Positions 8,224 to 16,310 of a stretch of 64,000 nucleotides of DNA are shown here, piece by piece. Position 1 is the stretch's first letter. Each line of letters opens with the position of its first letter. The DNA lies in contig CAWIED010000001.1 in NCBI GenBank assembly GCA_963835085.1, forward strand, positions 2,108,001 through 2,172,000. Reading direction: 5' to 3'. The notes beneath the pieces are model-generated. The model saw only the letters and a list, made by a program, of their open reading frames with translations, searched no databases and was not told where the DNA came from. The DNA is from JBDIAG01 sp963835085. Its GTDB lineage: Bacteria; Actinomycetota; Actinomycetes; Actinomycetales; CAWJMD01. A program made the translations under genes and the position numbers.

Positions 8224-9597
8224 CTACCTGCTGGGCCGCTGGGCGAAGACCTCAGAAAGCTCGGCCAGAGCCACGGCCAGTCCGTCTGCGTTGGGCTCGG
8301 GAACCTCAGCGCAGAGTGCGGCCACAGCTCGCAACCGCTCGGTGCCCGCCACGCCCACCAGGTGGGCGTCGAGACGGGTGATGAAATCACCGAAGTGCGA
8401 CCACAGGCCGGCCTTGGTCACGAGCAGCCGAAAACGCGACAGCCAGCGGTGGTACTCCTCCAGGCAGCCGAGCAATCGGCGCAGATCGACGGAGACCTGG
8501 TCGAGGCAGACCCGCAACTCCGCCGCTGCCACGACCCGCTCCACGGCGCAGAAGGCCAGCGTCTCGCACAGCACCTGCAGCTCGTCGTTGAGAGCCGGCA
8601 CGGCGAACGAGGTGATCCGGCCCTTGACGACGTGACGCACCACGGACTGCAGGAGGTCCGCCGTGGCGGCCAGCATCCGAACCCGTTCGGCACCGGCCTG
8701 AGCAGCGCCCAACACGGCGCCCAACTCCTGCCGCTGCTCTGCCGCACTGCGCCACTTGCCGTCCAGGGCGTGGGCGGTGTTGGCGAGGATCGGTGCCGCC
8801 TCGGCCACTCCGACGCCTGCTCCGAAGGCCGCGGCCGTGAGCTCGGCCAGGTCTCGGGTCAGCGCCTCCAGATCGGCGGCGGCCTCGCCGAGGGCCTCGC
8901 TGAGTTCGGCCAACCTGCGGGAGTCGCCCAGCTCGGCGGCTACGGCGCAGGTGGAGCGGATCACCTGGGAGAGCTGGCCCACCACTCGCGTGGGGTTGGC
9001 CGGGGCGTCGCGGGTCCAGGCGATCGCCTCGGCCTGCAGCAGCGCTGCAGTGAAGTCGTCGATGTCGTCGAAGCCCGACTCGCGCACGAGCCGGTCGACG
9101 TGCGCCTGACCCGCCCGGGCCGCCCGCTCACGTCCCGAGGGCTCCTGGCCGGAGGCCTCGCCGAGCCCGGTGAGGGTCTCCAGTTCGGCGGCCCGGGTGA
9201 GGTTGTACACCGACTGCGTGCGCCCGAGCAGGCTGAGCACGCGCGGACGAAGCCGAAGCACGATGTGGTGCTCGGGCGTGCGCAGCACGACCAGCAGAAC
9301 CCACGCCGACGAACCCATCGGGTCCCCAGCGGGCGCGGCCATCCGTAGGTAGTGCGCGGCCACGCTGGTGCGACGCAGCTGACTCGACATCACCCGGGCG
9401 ATGGCCAGGGGCAGCTGCGGGTAGAGCTCCTCGGTGTGCAGCTGCGCCAGCAGCTCGCTCTCGGAGCAGACACCGATGTCGGCGAGCGGAGCGGTGGGCA
9501 GTTCCCGCGTCGGACGGACCGGACTTGCCGGCTCACGGTTATACGACCCGAGCTGACGCCTGACACTGGCCAGGTCGATCGTCGCCATCTCCGTCAT
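8224..9597 (-). CDS. Hypothetical helical protein
   Basis: I do not recognise this 457-residue protein. It is Ala/Leu/Glu-rich and predicted mostly helical, with no signal peptide or membrane segment. Long amphipathic stretches (for example residues 200-330) suggest coiled coils or a helical bundle. There is no nucleotide-binding or catalytic motif. The ATG at 9597 is preceded by AGGGGAG at 6 nt; a second ATG three codons later is an alternative. It lies downstream of ffh on the same strand, separated by 215 bp. Codon use is like its neighbours. Confidence 0.7.
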   Translation of the reverse strand: MTEMATIDLASVRRQLGSYNREPASPVRPTRELPTAPLADIGVCSESELLAQLHTEELYPQLPLAIARVMSSQLRRTSVAAHYLRMAAPAGDPMGSSAWVLLVVLRTPEHHIVLRLRPRVLSLLGRTQSVYNLTRAAELETLTGLGEASGQEPSGRERAARAGQAHVDRLVRESGFDDIDDFTAALLQAEAIAWTRDAPANPTRVVGQLSQVIRSTCAVAAELGDSRRLAELSEALGEAAADLEALTRDLAELTAAAFGAGVGVAEAAPILANTAHALDGKWRSAAEQRQELGAVLGAAQAGAERVRMLAATADLLQSVVRHVVKGRITSFAVPALNDELQVLCETLAFCAVERVVAAAELRVCLDQVSVDLRRLLGCLEEYHRWLSRFRLLVTKAGLWSHFGDFITRLDAHLVGVAGTERLRAVAALCAEVPEPNADGLAVALAELSEVFAQRPSR

Positions 9598-9812
9598 GCC
9601 CGCTCCCCTCCCCGTTCAGCGTCCCCGTCGCTGCTGGGACCAGCGTGCCGCCTCTCTCAGCGATTACACAGCGTCAGCGGTGTTCACCACTCCTACGCAG
9701 GAACGGATTCACGCGACCAGCCCAACGCCTGCCCTCCCGTCGCGCACAGTGACGCTCAGTTCGGCCAAGAAGGTCAGCCAGGAAGGTCAGCCGAGCGGGC
9801 CAGCGATAGAGG

Positions 9813-11387
9813 TCAGCGCAGGAACTTCTCGAAGCCGGGGGGCAACTCGAGATCGTCCAGCTCGCTCTGGCTCGGCACCTGCTGACCGAGGCCGAACGCC
9901 GATCCGGCGGGGGCGGGCGCGACCGACTCCCGCTGCTGCGCTGCCCGCTTGGCCGGATTGCCCGAGCGAGCCTTCTTGTTGCGCGTGACGGCGGCCTGCT
10001 TGCCGCGAGCCTTCTTGCTGCCGGCACCGCCGGGCATTCCTGGCAGGCCCGGCATGGCCCCGCCGCGCCCCATTCCCGGCAGGTTGCCGTCCCGCATCCG
10101 GCGCATGACCTTCTGCGCCTCGGCGAACCGCTCCACGAGCTGGTTGACGTCGGTGACTGTCATGCCGGAGCCGCGTGCGATGCGCGCGCGCCGAGAACCG
10201 TTGAGCACCTTGGGGTTACGCCGTTCGAGCGGGGTCATCGAGCGGACAATGGCCTCCACCCGGTCGATCTCGCGCTCGTCGAGGTTCTCCAGCTGTTCGC
10301 GCACCTGCGCCATGCCGGGCAGCATGCCCAGCATCTTCTTCATCGAGCCCATCTTGCGCAGACCCTGCATCTGGGTGAGGAAGTCGTCGAACGTGAAGTC
10401 TTCCCCGGCGCCCAGCTTGCGGGCCATCTCCTCGGCCTCTTTGGCCTCGAAGGCGCGCTCGGCCTGCTCGATCAGGGTGAGGATGTCGCCCATGTCGAGA
10501 ATGCGGGAGGCCATCCGGTCGGGGTAGAACGGCTCGAAATCGCCGAGCTTCTCACCGGTGGAGGCGAACATCACCGGGCAGCCGGTGACCGTCGAGACCG
10601 ACAGCGCCGCGCCACCTCGGGCGTCACCGTCGAGCTTGGTGAGCACCACGCCGGTGAGGCTCACCGCGTCGTTGAAGGCCTGGGCGGTGGTGACCGCGTC
10701 CTGCCCGATCATCGCGTCGACGACGAACAGCACCTCGTCCGGCTGCACCGCGGCTTGAATGTCGGCGGCCTGCTGCATCATCTCGGCATCGATGCCGAGG
10801 CGGCCCGCGGTGTCGACGACCACTACATCAAACTGTTTGAACCTGGCTTCGATGACGGCGCGCTGGGCCACTTCTACCGGGTCGCCCACACCGTTGCCCG
10901 GCTGCGGCGCGAACACGCTCACCCCGGCCTGTTGGCCCACCACCTGCAGCTGGTTGACGGCGTTGGGCCGCTGGAGGTCGGCCGCAACGAGCAGGGGGGT
11001 ATGCCCCTGCTGGCGCAGCCACAGGCCAAGCTTGCCCGCAAGGGTGGTCTTGCCCGCACCCTGCAGACCGGCCAGCATGATCACCGTGGGCGGCTGCTTG
11101 GCGAACTCGAGCCGGCGCTGTTGACCGCCGAGGATCTCGATGAGGCTCTCGTGCACGATCTTGACGACCTGCTGGCCCGGGTTGAGGGCGCCCGAGACCT
11201 CCTCCGACAGCGCTCGCTCGCGGATCCGGCCCGTGAACTCGCGCACGACGGGCAGCGCGACATCGGCGTCGAGCAGGGCGCGGCGGATCTCCCGGATGGT
11301 GGCGTCGACGTCCGCCTCGGAGAGCTTGCCCTTGCCGCGCAGGTTGCGGAAGGTGGCGGTGAGACGATCTGACAGTGTGGCAAACAC
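9813..11387 (-). CDS. ffh: Signal recognition particle protein Ffh/SRP54
   Basis: Ffh binds signal peptides of nascent membrane and secreted proteins together with 4.5S RNA and docks with FtsY. The N domain (1-85) is followed by the GTPase with GLQGAGKTT (about 106-114), VDTAGRLGID and TKLDGDARGG. The Met-rich M domain (about 300-440) carries the RNA-binding region GSRRARIARGSGMTV. A Lys/Gly-rich tail brings it to 524 residues. GTG start at 11387 with AAGGA upstream; a possible -10 TAGTCT lies at 11430-11425. Its receptor ftsY is at 23.4 kb. Confidence 0.97.
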   Translation of the reverse strand: MFATLSDRLTATFRNLRGKGKLSEADVDATIREIRRALLDADVALPVVREFTGRIRERALSEEVSGALNPGQQVVKIVHESLIEILGGQQRRLEFAKQPPTVIMLAGLQGAGKTTLAGKLGLWLRQQGHTPLLVAADLQRPNAVNQLQVVGQQAGVSVFAPQPGNGVGDPVEVAQRAVIEARFKQFDVVVVDTAGRLGIDAEMMQQAADIQAAVQPDEVLFVVDAMIGQDAVTTAQAFNDAVSLTGVVLTKLDGDARGGAALSVSTVTGCPVMFASTGEKLGDFEPFYPDRMASRILDMGDILTLIEQAERAFEAKEAEEMARKLGAGEDFTFDDFLTQMQGLRKMGSMKKMLGMLPGMAQVREQLENLDEREIDRVEAIVRSMTPLERRNPKVLNGSRRARIARGSGMTVTDVNQLVERFAEAQKVMRRMRDGNLPGMGRGGAMPGLPGMPGGAGSKKARGKQAAVTRNKKARSGNPAKRAAQQRESVAPAPAGSAFGLGQQVPSQSELDDLELPPGFEKFLR

Positions 11388-11546
11388 GCGGGGGATCCTT
11401 TTTCAGGCGTGAAAGGTCCCGCCCAGACTATCCGTTGGCGGCCTCGCCTTGACCCACCTCAGCCCGATCTGACCCGCTTCGCGCCAGAACCCGGCCTGGC
11501 TCACGGCGGCCTGACATGCTCGACTACCACTCTGCCGACTCTATTA

Positions 11547-11561
11547 GATAGATTACCTATG
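11547..11561. promoter_or_regulatory. Probable MarR operator upstream of tmsA-like gene
   Basis: GATAG-ATTAC-CTATG has two inverted 5-bp half-sites with a 5-bp centre. It is nearly the same as the site over the marR promoter (CATAG-GTTAT-CTATG at 14499-14513, read here on its opposite strand). A -10-like TAGATT (11549-11554) lies inside it. The shared sequence suggests that the MarR protein encoded at 14526 controls both transcripts. Confidence 0.6.
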
Positions 11562-11622
11562 CAACCTCACGACATCCGAGACTGCTAGGTTCTCGCCGCA
11601 TTCACTCGGAGGGATCCCCGCT

Positions 11623-13038
11623 ATGACGTCCACCGTTTCCCCCGCTGCCCACGAGAGCACCGTGGCCCGGGTTGCTCGCGACTACCAGGCGCTGCCCTCC
11701 GGCCAGCCCGTCCGACTGGCCAAGCGCACGTCCAACCTCTTCCGGCTGCGCCCGGCCGCCCCCAGCAGCGGCCTGGACGTGAGCGGTCTCGACGGAGTCG
11801 TCTCGCTCGACACCGATCGAGGGCTGGCGAGAGTTCAGGGCATGACCACCTACGAGGCAGCCGTCGAGGCGCTGCTCCCGCACGGCTTCATGCCGATGGT
11901 GGTGCCACAGCTGAAGACCATCACACTCGGCGGGGCGGTCACCGGGCTGGGCATCGAGTCGTCGTCCTTCCGCAACGGCCTGCCGCACGAGTCGGTGACC
12001 GAGCTGGAGATCCTCACCGGCGCCGGCGACGTGGTGCGGGCCCGGGCCGACAACGAGTACGCCGATCTCTTCCACGCCTTTCCCAACTCCTACGGCTCAT
12101 TGGGTTACGCCCTGAGCCTGACCATCGAGCTGGAGCGGGTGCAGCCGTTCGTCCTGCTCCGGCATGTGCGCTTCGGCACCCTGCGCGAGGCGATAGCCGC
12201 GATCGAGACGATCATGACCACCCGGGCCTGGGACGGCGAGCCGGTCGACTTCCTCGACGGCGTGGTCTTCAGCGCCACCGAGACCTACCTCACTCTCGGC
12301 CGCTGGGCCGACGACCCCAGCCGGGACGGCCACCAGGGCCGGCCCAGCGACTACAGCGGTCAGCAGATCTACTACCGCTCGTTGCAGGAGCGGCATACCG
12401 ACGTGCTCACCGTGCACGATTATCTGTGGCGGTGGGACACAGATTGGTTCTGGTGTTCGCGGGTCTTCGGCGTGCAGAACCCCTTGGTGCGCCGGTTCTG
12501 GCCCCGTCGCTACCAGCGCAGTGACGTGTACTCCAAGCTCGTGGCCCTCGACGCCAAATACGGCCTGTCGGGCTTCGTCGATGCCCGCCGCGGCCGGCCG
12601 GAGCGCGAGCGGGTGATCCAGGATGTCGAGATCCCTGTGGAGCGCACCGCCGAGTTCGTCGAATGGTTTCTCGCCGAGGTGCCGATCGAGCCGATCTGGC
12701 TGTGTCCGTTGCAGCTTCGGCGCAGCGGCGACGGCAACACCGAGACGTCCCCGCCGTGGCCGCTGTATCCGTTGCGCCCCGGCGAGCGCTATGTCAACGT
12801 GGGGTTCTGGTCCACCGTCCCCGTCGAGCCCGGCAGGCGCAACGGTGACGTGAACCGTCGCATCGAAGCGAAGGTCAGCGAACTGGGCGGGCACAAGTCT
12901 CTGTACTCAGACTCCTACTACGACCAAGCCACCTTTGCCGCGCTGTATGGCGGCGAGGCCTACCAGCCCATCAAAGACCGGTATGACCCGGCCGGGCGTC
13001 TACCCACCCTCTATGAAAAGGCGGTGCATACCAGATGA
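11623..13038 (+). CDS. FAD-binding oxidoreductase, 10-methyl fatty acid synthesis type
   Basis: This 471-residue flavoprotein of the VAO/PCMH fold carries the FAD-binding segment TLGGAVTGLGIESSSFRNG (about 104-122) and YGSLGYALSLTIELE. It is paired by a four-base overlap with a CFA-type methyltransferase, the arrangement of the TmsA/BfaA and TmsB/BfaB enzymes that make 10-methyl branched (tuberculostearic) acids. There the methyltransferase adds a methylene group to oleoyl-phospholipid and the flavoprotein reduces it. The ATG at 11623 has GGAGGG 9 nt upstream. The MarR-type site 60 bp upstream suggests regulation. The pathway assignment rests on family and context, not on an active-site proof. 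Confidence 0.8.
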   Translation: MTSTVSPAAHESTVARVARDYQALPSGQPVRLAKRTSNLFRLRPAAPSSGLDVSGLDGVVSLDTDRGLARVQGMTTYEAAVEALLPHGFMPMVVPQLKTITLGGAVTGLGIESSSFRNGLPHESVTELEILTGAGDVVRARADNEYADLFHAFPNSYGSLGYALSLTIELERVQPFVLLRHVRFGTLREAIAAIETIMTTRAWDGEPVDFLDGVVFSATETYLTLGRWADDPSRDGHQGRPSDYSGQQIYYRSLQERHTDVLTVHDYLWRWDTDWFWCSRVFGVQNPLVRRFWPRRYQRSDVYSKLVALDAKYGLSGFVDARRGRPERERVIQDVEIPVERTAEFVEWFLAEVPIEPIWLCPLQLRRSGDGNTETSPPWPLYPLRPGERYVNVGFWSTVPVEPGRRNGDVNRRIEAKVSELGGHKSLYSDSYYDQATFAALYGGEAYQPIKDRYDPAGRLPTLYEKAVHTR

Positions 13039-14345
13039 CTTCGAACCTGACAGTCGGCGAAGCCTTCAATCGCGTCTTCGGCGCCGACGCCCCGGTGCGC
13101 GTCGAGGCCTACGACGGCTCGGTCGGCGGCAGCCCCAACGGCCGCCGGATGCGCGTCACCAAGCGTGGCGTCAACTACCTGCTCACCTCCCCCGGCAGTG
13201 TCGGGACGGCTCGCGCCTATCTGATGGGCGATCTCGAGATCGAGGGCCTGAACGAGGGCGACCCTTACGAGGTGCTCAAGTTCTTCGAAGACGGCCTGCA
13301 CCCGCAGCGCCCGAGCTGGCGCGACCTGCCCGAGCTGGCTGCCTTCATCAAGGAGGTGGGGCTGCGCGTTCCTGAGCGGCCCAAGGAGGAGATGCCGGGG
13401 CGGCTGCACAAGCTCCTGCAATACGGCACCCGGCACAGCAAGACCCGCGATCCAGCGGTCATCCATCACCATTACGACGTCTCCAACCGCTTCTACGAGA
13501 TGGTGCTGGGCCCGTCGATGGCCTACACCTGCGCGGTGTACCCCACCGCCGACGCCAGCCTTGAGGACGCTCAGGAGTACAAGCACGACCTCATCGCCCG
13601 CAAGCTCGACCTCAAGCCCGGCATGCGGCTGCTCGACGTGGGCTGCGGCTGGGGCGGCATGGTGCGCCACGCCGTCAAGCACTACGGAGTGACCGCCGTG
13701 GGCGTCACCCTCTCGCAGCAGCAGGCCCTCTGGGGGCAGGCACGGCTGGAGGCCGAGGGGCTCACCGATCGCGCAGAGATCAGGTTCAGCGACTACCGCG
13801 ATGTCACCGAGCGCGGCTTCGATGCCATCAGCTCCATCGGGCTCACCGAGCACATCGGCACCGCGCAGTACAACTCGTACTTCTCGTTCCTGCACTCGCG
13901 GTTGCGTTACGGCGGCCGGCTGCTCAACCACTGCATCACTCGTCCCGACAACCTGCACCCCGGTGCGCCCGGCGCCGGCTTCATCAACCGGTACGTGTTC
14001 CCCGACGGCGAGCTCACCGGCTCGGGCGACCTGGTGCGCTCGATGGAGAATCGCGGGTTCGAGGTGCGCCACCACGAGAACTTCCGCGAGCACTACGGCA
14101 AGACCTGCGGAGCCTGGTGCGCCAACATCGCGGCCAACTGGGACGAGTGCGTGGCCGAGGCAGGCCTGGGCACCGCCCGGGTCTGGGGGCTGTACCTGGC
14201 CGGATCACGACTGGCGTTCGAGCGCAATCGGATTCAGCTGCACCAGGTGCTCGCCGTCAAGACCTCACCCGAGGGCGAGGCGGACTACCCGCTGCGGCAC
14301 GGCTGGGTCACCGAGCACGTCGGGGCGCAGCAGCTGACGTCGTGA
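13035..14345 (+). CDS. CFA-family SAM methyltransferase (10-methylene fatty acid type)
   Basis: The 436-residue protein belongs to the cyclopropane-fatty-acid synthase family. The SAM site is LLDVGCGWGGM (about residues 198-208), and the family block HHHYDVSNRFYEM precedes it. The ATG overlaps the stop of the flavoprotein gene (ATGA), so the two are cotranslated. This pairing favours methylation of oleate at C10 to a 10-methylene intermediate, followed by reduction, over cyclopropane formation. The N-terminal 130 residues, typical of CFA synthases, are complete. A lone CFA synthase function cannot be excluded without chemistry. Confidence 0.82.
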   Translation: MTSNLTVGEAFNRVFGADAPVRVEAYDGSVGGSPNGRRMRVTKRGVNYLLTSPGSVGTARAYLMGDLEIEGLNEGDPYEVLKFFEDGLHPQRPSWRDLPELAAFIKEVGLRVPERPKEEMPGRLHKLLQYGTRHSKTRDPAVIHHHYDVSNRFYEMVLGPSMAYTCAVYPTADASLEDAQEYKHDLIARKLDLKPGMRLLDVGCGWGGMVRHAVKHYGVTAVGVTLSQQQALWGQARLEAEGLTDRAEIRFSDYRDVTERGFDAISSIGLTEHIGTAQYNSYFSFLHSRLRYGGRLLNHCITRPDNLHPGAPGAGFINRYVFPDGELTGSGDLVRSMENRGFEVRHHENFREHYGKTCGAWCANIAANWDECVAEAGLGTARVWGLYLAGSRLAFERNRIQLHQVLAVKTSPEGEADYPLRHGWVTEHVGAQQLTS

Positions 14346-14496
14346 CCGAGGCGGCGGGGCCCCACGCGGGACCCCGCCGTCAGCAGTTGGAAGAACGCCG
14401 CCTCGGGCGGCTCCACAAGTAGCCCTGGGCCTGCGGATAGCGGAGCTCGTCCTCGCGGAATCTGCACTCATCACGTTCGTCAGCGCGCGCTACACA

Positions 14497-14519
14497 TACA
14501 TAGGTTATCTATGTATAAT
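14497..14519 (+). promoter_or_regulatory. marR promoter -10 with overlapping palindromic operator
   Basis: The perfect inverted repeat TACATAG-N5-CTATGTA (14497-14515) overlaps a consensus -10 TATAAT (14514-14519). The -10 ends 6 nt before the GTG start of marR, so the transcript probably begins at the start codon. A repressor on this palindrome would block RNA polymerase, the usual MarR autoregulation. The same half-sites occur upstream of the tmsA-like gene. Confidence 0.75.
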
Positions 14520-14525
14520 GGGTGA

Positions 14526-15008
14526 GTGCCCAGTGACCCAGATGAACTCGCCCAGGAGCTACCGCTTCTGGTGGGCCGGCTGTCTCGCCTTCTCACCGCG
14601 ATCTCCGGCATGCCCATGCCCTACGCGCAGGCTCGCCTGCTCGTCAGCATCGACGATCTCGGCACGCCCCGACTCGGTGAGCTCGCGGTTGCCGACGGAT
14701 GCGCCCAGCCGACGATGACCACCCAGGTCCGCCGACTGGAGAACGCGGGCTGGGTGACCCGCCACCGTGACCCCCACGACTCGCGCGCCGTGCGCTTCAG
14801 CCTGACGGCCGAAGGCCGCACCGTGCTCGCCGACCTGCGGGTGGCCCGGGCCGCGACGCTGGAGCCGCATCTGGCCAAGCTCGATCGAGCCGAACGACAG
14901 GCCCTGGCGGATTCCCTCGACCCCCTTCGCCGGTTGGTCACCGAGCTCACCGGAACCACCAAACCCACCGATCCACCTACCAGTACCCCAGGAGCAGAAA
15001 CCCCGTGA
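14526..15008 (+). CDS. MarR-family transcriptional regulator
   Basis: This 160-residue winged-helix protein has the MarR recognition helix region (CAQPTMTTQVRRLENAGWVTR, shown here only as the region about 60-80) and the wing with RDPHDSRAVRFSLT. MarR proteins usually repress their own operon until a small ligand binds. The GTG at 14526 is supported by the perfect -10 six bases upstream and the lack of a ribosome site. It overlaps the MFS gene by four bases (GTGA), so both are on one transcript. The operator it probably uses also lies upstream of the fatty-acid methylation pair. Confidence 0.9.
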   Translation: MPSDPDELAQELPLLVGRLSRLLTAISGMPMPYAQARLLVSIDDLGTPRLGELAVADGCAQPTMTTQVRRLENAGWVTRHRDPHDSRAVRFSLTAEGRTVLADLRVARAATLEPHLAKLDRAERQALADSLDPLRRLVTELTGTTKPTDPPTSTPGAETP

Positions 15009-16246
15009 CCACTCCCACCTCGACCAGCATGTGGCGTCAACCGCGCCCCGTGTGGGCCGTCGCCTTCGCCTGCGTGATCGCCTTCATGGGCATCGGGCTG
15101 GTCGATCCCATTCTCAAGCCGATCGCAGATCAGCTGCACGCCAGCGCATCTCAGGTGTCGCTGCTGTTCACGAGCTACATGGCCGTGATGGGTGTTGCGA
15201 TGCTGATCACCGGGGCTGTCTCAAGTCGCATCGGCGCCAAGCCCACGCTGCTCATCGGCCTGGTCATCATCATCATCGGCGCCGCGCTGGCCGGTTCGTC
15301 GGGCAGCGTCATGGGCATCATCGGCTGGCGGGCGTTGTGGGGTCTGGGCAATGCCCTCTTCATCGCCACCGCCCTGGCTGCGATCGTCGGCTCGGCGAAA
15401 GGCTCGGTGGCGCAGGCGATCATCCTGTACGAGGCGGCGCTCGGAGCCGGCATCGCGGTAGGGCCCCTGGTGGGCGGTGCGCTCGGGTCGATCTCCTGGC
15501 GCGGCCCCTTCTACGGCGTATCTGTGTTGATGGCCATCGCTCTCGTGGTGGTGGCGCTCGTGCTGCCCTCCACACCGCGATCCCAACACGCTTCGAGCCT
15601 GGCCGCGCCGTTCCAGGCCCTCAAGCACCCGGGCCTGCTCGGCATCGCCCTCACCGCACTGCTGTACAACTTCGGCTTCTTCACCTTGCTGGCGTACACG
15701 CCGTTCCCGCTCAACCTGGGCGCGCACGCCATCGGGTTCATCTTCTTCGGCTGGGGTGTGGCGCTGGCCTTCACCTCGGTGGTGCTGGCGCCGCGGCTGA
15801 AGACCTGGTTCGGCATGCGCCGCTCCATCTTCGCCGCGCTGGTGGGCTTTGCCGTCGTACTGCTCGTGATGGCCGTGGGCACCGACCACAAGGCCGTGCT
15901 GGCCACCTGCGTTGTGGTGGCCGGCCTCTTCCAAGGCGTGCTCAACACCCTGGTCACCGAGACCGTCATGCACGCGGCGCCGGTCGATCGTCCGGTGGCC
16001 TCGGCGGCCTACAGCTTCGTGCGGTTCTCCGGCGGAGCGGTGGCGCCGTGGCTGGCCGGTCGGCTCGGTGAGTCGTTCGGTCCACATGTGCCGTTCTGGG
16101 TAGGCGGTGGCGCAGTGCTTCTGGCCGCCGTGGTGCTCGTCGCCTTCTCGTCCCGGCTGGCCCACGTCGAAGCCGATGAGGCCGTGCAGACGCCCGCCGA
16201 ACACCGTCAGGAAGACGCCGAGGCCATCACGCTCTCTGAGAGCTGA
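15005..16246 (+). CDS. MFS transporter
   Basis: This 413-residue major facilitator protein has about 12 transmembrane helices, beginning PVWAVAFACVIAFMGIGLVDP, and a loop with SSRIGAKPTLLIG in the position of the MFS signature between helices 2 and 3. It lacks a large soluble domain. Because it is translationally coupled to marR, it is probably an efflux pump induced by the MarR ligand. A link to lipid methylation through the shared operator is possible but inferred. The substrate is not predictable. Confidence 0.88.
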   Translation: MTTPTSTSMWRQPRPVWAVAFACVIAFMGIGLVDPILKPIADQLHASASQVSLLFTSYMAVMGVAMLITGAVSSRIGAKPTLLIGLVIIIIGAALAGSSGSVMGIIGWRALWGLGNALFIATALAAIVGSAKGSVAQAIILYEAALGAGIAVGPLVGGALGSISWRGPFYGVSVLMAIALVVVALVLPSTPRSQHASSLAAPFQALKHPGLLGIALTALLYNFGFFTLLAYTPFPLNLGAHAIGFIFFGWGVALAFTSVVLAPRLKTWFGMRRSIFAALVGFAVVLLVMAVGTDHKAVLATCVVVAGLFQGVLNTLVTETVMHAAPVDRPVASAAYSFVRFSGGAVAPWLAGRLGESFGPHVPFWVGGGAVLLAAVVLVAFSSRLAHVEADEAVQTPAEHRQEDAEAITLSES

Positions 16247-16256
16247 GCCGGCGCTG

Positions 16257-16307
16257 AAAGTTGTGGAGTCTTAGGTACGCCTGGCGTAACTAAGACTCCA
16301 CAACTTT
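16257..16307. terminator. 51-bp near-perfect palindrome between convergent genes
   Basis: The left arm AAAGTTGTGGAGTCTTAG pairs perfectly with the right arm CTAAGACTCCACAACTTT. An inner TACGCC-T-GGCGTA continues the pairing, so only one G/A mismatch and a single-base centre interrupt the symmetry. It lies between the MFS stop (16246) and the glnD stop (16311). A bidirectional terminator is the simplest reading, with a short U run at each end. It is much more AT-rich than its surroundings and unlike the other palindromes here. Confidence 0.65.
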
Positions 16308-16310
16308 GTC

